The notes beneath the pieces are model-generated. The model ran no database searches and was not told the DNA's origin. It saw only the letters and a program-made list of their open reading frames with translations. DNA of 64,000 nt from Steinernema hermaphroditum (taxonomy: Eukaryota > Nematoda > Chromadorea > Rhabditida > Steinernematidae), in NCBI GenBank assembly GCA_030435675.1, contig CM059623.1, positions 12,432,092 through 12,496,091 on the forward strand. The letters are read 5' to 3'. The position numbers were made by a program, and so were the translations under genes. This document shows positions 43,526 through 53,791 of this stretch, in pieces. Positions within the stretch are counted from its first letter, which is position 1, and each line of letters starts with the position of its first letter.

Positions 43526-45889
43526 ATGGATCGAGTGACGTGGTACACACCGGGTGAATCGATGGAAGATCTCCTCTGTCAAGCGGGAAACGTCGGCATC
43601 TACGATGGCGACCTTAAACATTCGGCATTCGAGCAGGGAACGGCGTCGCTGACGCTGCAGCGACTTATTTGGGCCGACTCCAGCGATCCTGTAAGCGTTT
43701 TGTTCGATTTCTGATGTGCGGAAGAAATGGCTTTTGGCCTTTTGGCCGTTTAGCATGACGTCTCCGCGCGATGTTGATTGGGGCCCTCTTTCGACTCTCG
43801 AGGCTTTTCTGCAAGTCCCGCGTCACAATGGGAGCGGAAGTAATTCCCTGCGCTCTTTTGTTTACACCTTCCAGCGCTGTTTTGACTACTTCGTACAAGT
43901 GAGGCGGAAAATCCGAAGCAGTTTATCAACATCTTAAAGCACTTGAGGCGCGAAATGATGAATTTCTTTCAGTGATCTACAGCTGACCCCGATGAACCCC
44001 ATTTGCACCGTTTTTGAGTGAAAAGCTGCAAAAAGTTGAGAAATTCCCGGCGTCGAGAGTCGGAGGAAGTGCGAGGCCATAATTTTACACCCAGTACTTC
44101 CTCCCATCCATTTCCGCTGCTCTTTTTGATGCAGCTGTTCGCACATTTTTTTTTGCTCTAAAAAACTAGAGGCGTAAACAAACGATCCAATTACATGAGA
44201 ATCTCATTTCGTTCGCAACTGTTCGCACGTTAAGCCTGAAGCATCTGGAAGGACATATGGCGGCGACACTAAACACTCCGAAGGAATGTTGTTTATGTGC
44301 GCCGTGAATCATGAGTTCGTGAGGGAGGGCCCCTCGAAATCGGTCCGTTGACGTCAGTCGAGGGGCAGAAGGTGGATGTGGAATGTGACTCCATTAAACC
44401 CATGAACAAAATAAACTCATCTAATAAACTTTCAGGACTGCCGCCTGATTCTACATCACTCCTTTGTCAAGAAGCTCGAGAAGCACAATAAATCAATGTT
44501 CAGCCGCGGAGGCAAGATCATAGTCCATCTACATCCGCCGGCCCGGGGTCGCGCCAACAACGGGCCCGTCACTCACTCGCCCTACAACTCCGTGCGCTTC
44601 GTCTTCCGCAGCGGCGGCGAGGACGAGTTCTTCCGGAAGTACAACGAGGCGCTAGCGCGCGAAACATGGAAACGCAACTCGTCCAGCTCGAGCTCCGGCG
44701 GCTCGCGGAACAGCCATGCACCCTTGGCGGCGCGGGGCATCGGAATCGCCGGCATCGAGAAGAAACTAGCTGATCATAATAATAAAACTCATGAGAATAT
44801 TAGTCAGGTGAGATAAATGTCTTTCTTCTGATCCTTGGTGACATCGTTTTAGGCATTTGAAGATATGAGTAAACTGATGGAGTATGCGCGAGACATGGTG
44901 GGGTTGAGTAAGAGCATTACGGAGAAATTGAGGATGAAGAAGGGGGAAATCACCGATGATGAGACGATCCTTTTCAAGCAGTACTTGTTGAGTCTTGGTG
45001 TTAGTGATCCGGTGACGAAGTCGACGTTCGGGAGCGGGGCGAAGTACTTCGAGAAGTTGGCGCAGGAGATCACTACCGTACTCGAGAAGCCACTAACTGT
45101 AGGTTATTTGAGGGCTTTGTCGTCTGTCTGTGCTTGCGCTGTTGTCTAGACATCAAATTATTGTCGCGATGTGCACTTAACGTGACTTCAACCAGTCTGT
45201 TGTCTCATTTTTAATCAAGTGGCGCAAATTTGGTGAGAATAGACTGTTGAAGTGGACTGTCGAGACATCAGACACGGCTTCCATAGACATGTTCTTAATC
45301 GGTCCTTTTAGGAGTGCGGCGGAATGATGACTCTCCCAGATGCGTACTGCAGAATTAATCGAGCGCGTGGAATGGAACTTCTTTCGCCGGAAGATCTTCT
45401 CAACGCGTGCGAGAAATTAGATGCAATTCAATCGCCTCTCTCGTAAGTGGATCCAATAAAAACGCGTTGATCTATTATCGCCGCCTTCAGCCTTCACCGC
45501 TTCGAAACCGGCGTCATGGTCGTGCAGCTGCGATCGCGAAGCGTCGAAAAAACCGTTGACGAGACGTTCGACTTTGTGAAAGCCAACGGATATGTAACTC
45601 CCAATCAACTCGCAGCTCACATTGGAGTTACCGTAATCCTTGCGCGTGAAAGGTGGGCGCCTTTTCTCATGGATTATTTTGTGGGTTTCGATGGTGTCTC
45701 GAATACACATATAATGGCTAAGACCGTCTATGAATACAGACTAAACCTGTTTTTCTTGATAGTAGAACACGTATAAAAACTGGCTATTTCAGGCTGCTGG
45801 CGGCCGAAGCGCAGGCGAAACTTTGCAGAGATGACTCGGTCGAAGGTCTCCTCTTCTATCCAAACCAGTTCCTGATCCAAGAAGCCTGA
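43526..45889 (+). CDS. vps-36: VPS36, ESCRT-II subunit
   Basis: Six exons join in phase: 43526-43690, 44436-44807, 44853-45098, 45312-45442, 45491-45652 and 45793-45889, giving 390 aa. The N-terminal half is a GLUE-like PH fold ([15 protein letters not shown], then [20 protein letters not shown]) that binds phosphoinositide and ubiquitin. The C-terminal half is the EAP30/winged-helix region ([18 protein letters not shown], then [20 protein letters not shown] and [14 protein letters not shown]), ending [19 protein letters not shown]36 acts at endosomes with VPS22 and VPS25 to sort ubiquitinated cargo. The first intron is long (745 bp); the rest are short. A scarred copy of the last intron/exon occurs at 50.7 kb. 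Confidence 0.93.
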
Positions 45890-46121
45890 AATCACTGAAA
45901 TTGCTTATGTAATGCTTCCAGTTCACTTGGCGAAAAACAGAACTGTCGCAGAACAGCATTTCGCTGTTCTGGTTCCTACTTAATCTTTAGACGATATGCA
46001 TATACATGTAAACATAATAAAGAGTGGCACTATTATAAACAAGAACGTTTATCATTAATTGGATTACTACAGCCATTGTAGATGTGTTCCAACTGTTATA
46101 CAGTTATAGTCGATTCACTAT

Positions 46122-48108
46122 TTATGGAGTAATACAACCGATTTCCGACAAACTCCTCTCCGAAATCTTGCGTGGATTCGTTCGCTCGTAAAACCCGAAT
46201 GTCGTCGGCAGTGATTCCCAGACGATCTTCTTCTTTTCGCGCCGCCTCAAACTCTCGGAGAAGCTATCATCGTCATGCATGTTAATCATCGAGCGCGCCG
46301 TATTCGAGTAGATCAAATTGCGTTTAAAAAAGAGTTTGTTGCGCTCGTGCAGCTTTTCGATCGGAGCGAAAGGGTCCAGCGTCACCCTGAAAGAGATTCT
46401 TGAACTCAAAATTGCGGGCTCGAAACTTACTCGACGTTGGGCATGTCGATAAGTTTCATTTTGCCACTGTTCACTTCGAGCAGAAGGTTTGCGTTTAAGG
46501 GAAGTTCATCATCAGTGTCGTCTTCGTCGTTGCGTGTGCGGATGAGCTTTCCCCGCTGCTGCCAGAAAGGACGCCCGTCGTCGTCGAAGAGATTCCCGCC
46601 GTTGTCGTTGTTCTCCACCAATTCCACTTTCCACACAATGCCGCTCTTTGTCTTCGTTCGCTTTTCCTCAATCTAAAAGTCAATCCCTGAGAATGCGAAG
46701 TCCGATGCCAGTGAACTCGGAGCGAGTCCCGACTCGAACTCGGCACGATTGCGATCACTGAGAATACCCACCTTGGGATTCTCGTTAGGGAGCTCTTTTT
46801 CTTTGATACCGGCACAGGAGGGTGATGCTGGCTCTTGTGGCTCTTGCTCCAACGTAGGAGTGTCGTTGCTGAAACCACTCAAGTTCAAAGAATTGGAGGA
46901 CCTGGCACTCACAAGGTTGGAAATTCGACGTCGCCATCTTTCAGTTGTATCGAGGAAGGAGAGCTAGCGTTGCCGGGGGAGCGCAACAAATTTCGCTTTT
47001 CCTCGCGCCGTCTCACCTGGTCGACGGCCTTGTTCATCGACGCCGGATTGCAGGGTCGACTAACAAACTTCTTCTTAACCTGTTCCCAGTTTCTCGCACT
47101 TCGCTCTTTAACGCTTTCCCAGCTCTTTCTGAGGCCTAAAAATGTCTAGTAGCGGTAGATGACGGGAAGCAGAACTCACTATTCTTTGACTTCCTTTTGC
47201 TGCTCTTCCTTCGCCGACGGTGGTGTTTCTTCACCTTGGAGCGCCTTCTTTTACCCTTCTTCTCAGGCTCCTCTGTCCTAGATTATTGTAGAGTTGGAAG
47301 GAGTACGGTGGCACCTACTTGTCGACGCTCTCTTCTGATTCCTTCGACTCCCGCGAACGCCGTTTCCGACGTCGAGGACTCTCTTTTGATTCCTTCGACT
47401 CCCTCGAACGCCGTTTCCGACGTCGAGGACTCTCTTCTGACTTGGTCAATGACGTCGTCATGAGTGACGTCAATGACGTCATCGTGAGTCCACTAAACTC
47501 TCGTAGTTCTTGAAATTACCGAATCTAAACTTACGTAACGGACGACTCTTTCTCCATGGGATTATCCATGGTCTTCTCGACAGTCTCCGGAGCCTTTGCG
47601 CTTTGTATCGCCTTCGGAGGTGCAGGCGGAGAACGAGGCACTCTATTCATATTCTTCTGAAAACACTCGTATACAGTAAAGCTTGAGTGCGATCACCCAC
47701 GGCTTCACGGCGACGCTTGGCGCATTTTTCGGCGCGCTTCTCCGTTCTTTTCACAATCGACGGCTCCGGAAAGACCCGAGGAGTCGGTGGCTCCGCAAGG
47801 ATGACCCAAGGAATCGGCGGCTCCGGAAAGATCACCTGAGGAGTCGGCGGCTCCGGTAAGATGGCCTGAGGAGTCGGTGGCTCCGGTAAGATGGCCTGAG
47901 GAGTCGGTGGCTCCGGTGGTGGCGTAGCAAGAGGTGAAGGAGGCAATTCGACAGCCTGTGGTGCTTTCTTCTGGAAGAACTTCTGGAAGAAAGCTGTTGG
48001 TGACAACTTCTTCGCGGCGGCTTGTTTCGAATCAGTCAGCCAGGAGCGGAATCGATTCCATCGCGACCCGCCTTTCGTTTTCTTCTTTTGAGTCATGCGG
48101 AAACGCAA
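46122..48108 (-). CDS. Basic, proline-rich/RS-like protein of unknown function
   Basis: Eight exons join in phase: 47701-48108, 47535-47656, 47319-47492, 47180-47277, 46913-47135, 46772-46868, 46431-46672 and 46122-46386, giving about 542 aa. The N-terminal part has a proline repeat (PEPPTPQAILPEPPTPQ units of about 11 residues). The middle has two 17-residue repeats, SEESPRRRKRRSRESKE, followed by long Lys/Arg runs that look like nuclear localisation signals. The C-terminal third is less repetitive and more conserved-looking (ESLPTTFGFYERTNPRK). No catalytic domain is recognised. A nuclear, RNA- or chromatin-associated role is suggested only by composition. The gene converges with VPS36 and shares strand with the next two genes. 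Confidence 0.7.
47339..47445. repeat. 51-bp tandem repeat in coding sequence
   Basis: Two nearly identical 51-bp units (CGACGTCGAGGACTCTCTT at the end of each) encode the SPRRRKRRSRESKE repeat of the basic protein. An adjacent GACGTCA/TGACGTC-rich stretch (47449-47483) repeats TGACGTCA-type words. Confidence 0.75.
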
Positions 48109-48424
48109 GAGAGATATCGAACGACTGAGCGACCGATCGACTCGAACACTAACTGAGCAATGAGGAGCGAGGGGATAAGGGTACGAGCGGCGCCACTGTA
48201 GACGTCTGGAATCTGCAGCGATTTGCCCTTTGCAGGACGTAGACGTCTACAAAAGAAAACGTGCACACAATGACGCATTTGACCAAACCATCACAATTTG
48301 CACCAGTCAGTAAGACGCATACATCCACAGAGGATTTACTAAAACACCATAAAGCAAAAATTAAAACACCATTAAAACATGTCAATTAACTACAAACAGA
48401 ATACAAAACGCATCAATATACATA

Positions 48425-50275
48425 CTACATGGAAGATGTGCGGATCGTTGAGGCTTCATCGGGTTGCTGTAGAAGCGTTGGCGCATTCTCAGTGGCTTGC
48501 TCCTTAGATCTCTCGGTCCACAACGGACTAACATGCTCTTCAGCCAGCTTCTCAATGGTTTGGCGGATCATGCTTCCCTTATCTGAACAACACAGTCTAT
48601 TTTTCTGTAATAGAGCCGAAACGAAACGTACCTCCGATAAGCGAAACAACCGATCCGTAGACGTAGTGTGAAATGGGAGAATTCTGCAACCATCCAATCA
48701 GCGTGAGCATGAATGGCCACAGGTTGAGAGATGAGGTAAGATATGCGAACGGTGCTGCGCCGCGTTTCTGCTGGTTTGAAGGCTGCGTAGGCTTAGAGAT
48801 AAGACCGACGAAAAAGGAAAGAAGGCTCCAGTTGGCAAACATGCTCAGACAGTCGTGGACAAAGTCGATCAGCTCGTTCTTCTTCGATTCGAAATTACTT
48901 TGTGCGGCGTCTTGATCTTTGTGGCGATAACCTGAAGTTCAATTGTAATCTGATGGTTGATGTAGCTGTAAAACAGACTGAATCCATACTAGAGTCTATA
49001 GTCTAGAGTCCAGCCTATATTAGGGCCCTAGGCAGCAGTGTGTACTTTAGACCTTTTGCTATTTAGAGGTTCTGGAGGTTGAGTTTAAACTGCATATATA
49101 ATAACATAGACCTATATGGGTCTAGTCTGCTAGGGTCCCTAGACAAAGGCTGCCTTATCAGATATCATCTTACTTTTCTCTGGATTGTCAAACTGGAACC
49201 CAAGCCAGCCATAGACTTGTTTGGTGACTGGCGCGTCTCCACCAGGGTTACCCAAAATGAGCAACTCAATCTTGAACGGCCAGTAGATGATGCAAGACAC
49301 GATGTAAACAAAAGCTGAGATCAAGCATCCGAAACGCGCCTTTTCTAAAATGAGCCGTTACAACTTCTTTGCTATGAGTCGCGGTTTGCCTTTAGAAATA
49401 AAGTGGCTGAGAAATGGGACAAGAAGCAGGTCTGTCAGGGAATGAACGCGATTGTAGACAACGTCGAAGTATCGGTTCATTTCAGCTTCCAATGGAGTGA
49501 CCGGGGTGCGTCGAATCAAACGGGCAGCAGGTTCTAAACAACGATTCTATGAGATGTTGACGACGTTCGCAGACACTTACCGGGAGAGTCGGGTTCAATC
49601 ACCTCAGTGTTGTACGGATCAGTCGCCACCACTTCAGCTGGCATTTCTACAACAGACAATAATTAGGATATGGATCGCAAGCGCCACTTCTAGACATATT
49701 CAGCTAGACAATTCTCAACAGTCTAGACAACGACAACAGTCTAGACAGACATTATTGATTTTGTCCTGCACTGATTTGGCAGACATACATTTGCAAAATT
49801 TGTCTATTTTCTAGACTGTCTGCACAATAAACTGTCTGTGCCTGTCTACGCCACGACTAAGCACAGACAGCCAAAGAACATCTGGTACCTTGAAGCGGGT
49901 CATCGCCTCTGGCCAACTCGGGTTTCTCTTCCAGCCAGTCAAGCTCAGTCTCGGCTTCGAGACACTGCCGTAAAAGTTTGCCCGCTTCTAAATATTCCAA
50001 GATGCACAAATATCTCAAGACCGCAAAGCTTACGTTCACACACGAACTGCACTCCATCGCAGTGTTCTGGCCACGTTGAGTTTACTGAAACTCGGTTTAG
50101 ACAAATAGACGCGCAGACACAGACATACATTTCATGCCCGCATTCACGGCATCGTGGTCGGTCTTAGCTTCGCCTTTGACAACGTCGGCGAACGAGAGAG
50201 CTGTCGAATCTGTAGAAAGCGCTGGATAACACCGCTGGCGAGCATAATCAGTGAGTTACCCTTACAGAAATCCAT
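48425..50275 (-). CDS. Multi-pass membrane protein of unknown function
   Basis: Nine exons join in phase: 50266-50275, 50129-50209, 50034-50084, 49889-49987, 49578-49646, 49390-49533, 49174-49344, 48632-48931 and 48425-48582, giving 360 aa. The first coding exon is only 10 bp (MDF plus one base). The N-terminal ~120 residues are acidic and soluble. Hydrophobic segments follow, such as LISAFVYIVSCIIYWPF, NWSLLSFFVGLI and LNLWPFMLTLIGWL, then a charged tail. I do not recognise the family. The sixth intron would start with GC (AAAG-GCAAAC) rather than GT; no GT alternative keeps the frame. The ends of the model, especially the 10-bp exon, are the least certain part. Confidence 0.6.
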
Positions 50276-50926
50276 GGCGTGGCGAAGAAATCAGCGACGG
50301 CGCTGCAAAACGGAAAAGGAGAGGGGAACTGCCCGCTAATGTGCGCGCGCGAGAGGGAGACGAAAGTGGCGGGATTCTGAATCACCTCTCGCTCGCTCTG
50401 AAAAATTCCATGGATTATTTCCGGAACTTCTCGCTTTTTTTCATGTTCTATCTTTCAGCTCTCGGAATCTTATCCTTTCTATTCATTCGTATGTTTTGTC
50501 ACTTCTCCTTATTCCCATTCCTTATACGCTTTCAAATGGACTTGGATCACGGCTTGTCATCCAAGCCGCTGAAGGCAAAATTATGCGGACCACGTTTTAG
50601 AGCGGTGAGCACCTATGTCGATCTTGAAGTGGGGTGATTGGAAGAACTTATCCACATATGTGGGGTGACTAAGATTGACTAGGTGTGTAAAAAACTGGTT
50701 ATTTCTTGATAGTAGAAAACGCATGAAAACCGGCTATTTCAGGCTGCTGAAGCGCATGGTCCTGATCCAAAAAAGCCACTGCGATTTCCCCGATGCTCTC
50801 GGTCTGATGCACTCCTTTATCACGGGTTTCGTCACATCTGCTACATGCACACACAATATTATACAACATCAAGAACAAAAAACTTCAGATCTTTGGTTAC
50901 TAAGACGATATGATGACAACAAAGAC
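50276..50926. other. Spacer with a scarred copy of the VPS36 3' end
   Basis: The only structure I can support is the fragment at 50697-50780 resembling VPS36. The remaining sequence has open frames without recognisable domains and includes promoter sequence of the minus-strand membrane-protein gene. Confidence 0.4.
50697..50780 (+). pseudogene. Partial copy of VPS36 last intron and exon
   Basis: The stretch TTTCTTGATAGTAGAAAACG, the acceptor GGCTATTTCAGGCTGCTG and CCTGATCCAAAAAAGCC match 45750-45805 and 45868-45886 of the VPS36 gene, with about 65 bp of exon missing between them. Because intron sequence is included, it came from genomic DNA and not from a spliced mRNA. It cannot encode a protein domain. 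Confidence 0.75.
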
Positions 50927-52240
50927 TCAAAGGCCGAGGACCTGGCGTTGCCGGAGTTCGTAGCTCCTGCAGTGCTCGAACTTCCCTCCTTTGGCGAAGT
51001 TCGCAGGGTCAACGCGTTCGCACTCGCCGGAGCATGTTCGAGGGAAACAGACAAAGCGAATCGAACGAATATCGATCAGTTTGGAGGAGTGGAAGAGGAG
51101 GTAGGCGATGAACATGAAGTACTCGTTGAACGCCTCCATTTCGGGTACTAAAAGTAGTGAAGTCACCAAAAGAACTGTAATCTCTTCAACTTACCGTAGC
51201 CATGACATCCCCAAGACGTGATGAACGACTGATGGAAGCGAAGGAAGTTCGGCGCCGTAATGCAGAAGACGACGAAGGAGACCAGCTTCACCAGAAGCGA
51301 AAGCTTCGAAAGGAGGTCGTCGCTGAAGCACTTCGCCCACACGGAGACGACGCAGAGGAGCGCCATGTGGGAGACGGCGGCGATGCCGAAGACGTTGAGG
51401 CAGAACCGATGGAACTCGGGGAAGTCGAAGCGGATGGTGACGATGGAGAAGAGCGCCGACGCCAAGAGTTCGACGGCGACGCACGGCAGGACGAGGTTAT
51501 TGAGCGTCGCGAATACGGTAGACTCGACGCGGTCGGCTAGAAGACTCTTCACGACCAACGCCTGGAAGAGGCGAATCGCGAAGGGAAGCAGCATGGCGAT
51601 CCGGAAGCAGACGTTCGTTAGGACTTGCATCTCCACTTGGCGCAGGATCGAGGGGCGCATGTCGGGTTCGAACACTCTAGTATTCTGAAAACCCAGTTAG
51701 GCTCAGTCAGTTACAGTATCTTCTATGATACTCACATTACATTCTTCGTAGACTTTGCCGAACCATTTCACGTAGAATCCATAGGGATAGGTGTACTCTG
51801 AGGCGACAGTCCAGTTGTCTATGCTGTAGACTGTGATTCCGATGAAGATATAGCTTATGACCGTCGCTAATAAACATGGCCTGAAACGAGGCATAGACGA
51901 TGTGGGACTAGACGCTAGAAGCTTTCGGGAGATTCTTTGGAGCGGTTTACCTCACATTTCCACTGTTTTTATGGTAGACCGGTCGACAATTTCGGTGAAA
52001 TGGTTTTTTGGATAGACTGTTTGTACCATGCACTATGTCTATTGATGGTTACTTAACCCCATGTCTAGACTCAACCCACCATATCAGTTCAAAGTTCAGA
52101 TATCCGATATCCGAATTGTCGTCCTCTTCGAATCCGGCTCTCAGCTGATCTCTCTCCTGCTTATTCTTCGGTTTCTTGATGCCCGGAACCGCCGTTGACA
52201 CCGTCACTTCTTCCGACGTACATACCGTTGTCGAAGGCAT
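50927..52240 (-). CDS. PGAP2/Frag1-like multi-pass membrane protein
   Basis: Four exons join in phase: 52080-52240, 51736-51880, 51195-51684 and 50927-51147, giving 338 aa. A cytosolic Lys/Glu-rich N-terminus ends in GYLNFELIWPCLLATVISY, the first helix. A luminal segment follows (YGFYVKWFGKVYEECNVS, NTRVFEPDMRPSILRQ), then helices from CFRIAMLLPFAIRLFQAL onward. A late helix reads EAFNEYFMFIAYLLFHSSKL, the equivalent of the E-x-x-x-V-x-x-N-x-x-FH segment of PGAP2-type proteins. The Frag1/DRAM/Sfk1 superfamily fits topology and motifs. PGAP2 itself acts in Golgi GPI-anchor lipid remodelling. Whether this is PGAP2 or another member is not settled. Confidence 0.7.
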
Positions 52241-53025
52241 CTGAAAGCTGCCGTCACTAGACCCGGACAGTCTATATAGCATGGATGTATTTTAGACCCA
52301 GCGGGATATCTGTCTAAATGGATCGATGACGAAATAGACGCGAAATTCGGATTTTCGCAGCGACTAAAACAAATCGTGACGTCGCGACGTGCGCGACTCG
52401 AAAGGCGCGCGAGAGGAACAAGAAGTCGTCTGATCGCCTTCCGGGCTCTGCTTCTACCAACACGTTCTTGCGCGCATGTGCGCGCCCCTAAACAGCGTCA
52501 TTACGTCCTCCCGGAGTTCCATCGCCGCCGCCGATACGATCCGAGGAAGGAAGCGATCGGAGTGATGGGATTACGGAGCGAACGAGAGAGTCCTGGAAGA
52601 GGAGAAATGCTCTCGAGTCGCCCTCGGAAGACGGGCGGTGGTGGATTCGTTGAGCAGGCGCGAAAGGGAAAGCTCGCCGACCTAGTTAACCCACAGGCGA
52701 TTAATGGGGCGAACGGTCGACGCCGGGATGAAGAATGAATGGAGCGGAGTTGGACCCGAGTTTGGAATTAATTGCGAAGTACGTCTCCTCGTTCCCTACG
52801 CAAACTGGACTCAAAACACAATATCTCTGTCGCCACCGGATTTCTCCACTTCACGCCAAACTATACATCTTTCGCTTACATCGCCGAAACCTCTTCATAA
52901 TAACATAAGCGGAAGTCATGAATTTGCGGAACATTTCGAATTCACGAATATTTACAAATCAGCAAAAAAAAGGCGCATAAACGGTTGTTGTCTTCGTAGT
53001 TGAGTGGGAATGTGGCGGTAGCAGC
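52241..53025. other. Spacer between PGAP2-like start and mlc-4 stop
   Basis: Holds the promoter of the PGAP2-like gene and the 3'UTR of mlc-4. The 120-codon plus-strand frame at 52376-52738 is Arg-rich with no domain and is probably fortuitous in a GC-rich promoter. Confidence 0.4.
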
Positions 53026-53791
53026 TTATTTCGGATCGTCCTTCTCCTTGGTGCCGTGCTTGAGCATTCGGGTGAATTCGACGTAGTCGAATTGTCCGTT
53101 CTTGATAGGAGCGTCACGGAACAATTCATCCACCTAAAGCGAAAAGCCGTGAGTCAGTTCAAAGTCCTTAGTGACAAACCTGCTCATCGGTATAGCGGTC
53201 GCCCATCGTCGTGAGAAGCTCGCGAAGCCTATCTTCGCTCAAATAGCCACAGTTAGTTTCGTCGAAGCAGGCGAACGCATTCCGAATCACCTAAAAAGGA
53301 ACAAGTCAGATTTCGATAGATCGCAACCGCTTAAAATTCATGAATAAACAAATAGACAAAACGCGACCAATTCCAACACTTCACAAAGGTAAATGACATT
53401 TGCGGTTTGTAGACAAGTCCAGACGAAAACCGACCACAGCAATCTTTTTCGCATTGCAGGTACAGACAGGTTTATTAGTCTAGACGTCACTCACCTCTTC
53501 TGGATCAGTTCCGGTCAATTTCTCTCCGAAGAGAGTCAGGAATAGAGTAAAGTTGATGGATCCAGGAGCTTCATTGACCATCTGGTTGACAAACTCTTCG
53601 TTGACTTCCTTGCCCAGTGAGGCAAACATGTCCTTCAGATCATCCTGATCGATGAAGCCGTCGCGGTTCTGGTCGATCATATTGAATGCCTCCTTGAACT
53701 CCTGGATTTGCGCCTGATCGAACATGGCAAACACATTGCTAGTGGCGCGCTGCGGCCTCTGGCGACGGTTGACGGTCTTTCGGGAAGCCAT
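53026..53791 (-). CDS. mlc-4: Non-muscle myosin regulatory light chain (MLC-4)
   Basis: Three exons (53495-53791, 53180-53290 and 53026-53133) give 171 aa. The N-terminal phosphorylation segment is [12 protein letters not shown], with the conserved Thr-Ser pair phosphorylated by Rho kinase and MLCK-type kinases. EF-hand 1 keeps a complete calcium loop ([13 protein letters not shown]). The later EF-hands are degenerate, as usual. The product binds the neck of non-muscle myosin II and controls cortical contractility, cytokinesis and embryonic elongation. By eye the sequence is almost the same as C. elegans MLC-4. An acceptor (GCGTTCCAG) sits 9 bp before a possible upstream ATG at 53800, consistent with a 5'UTR intron or trans-splicing. 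Confidence 0.96.
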
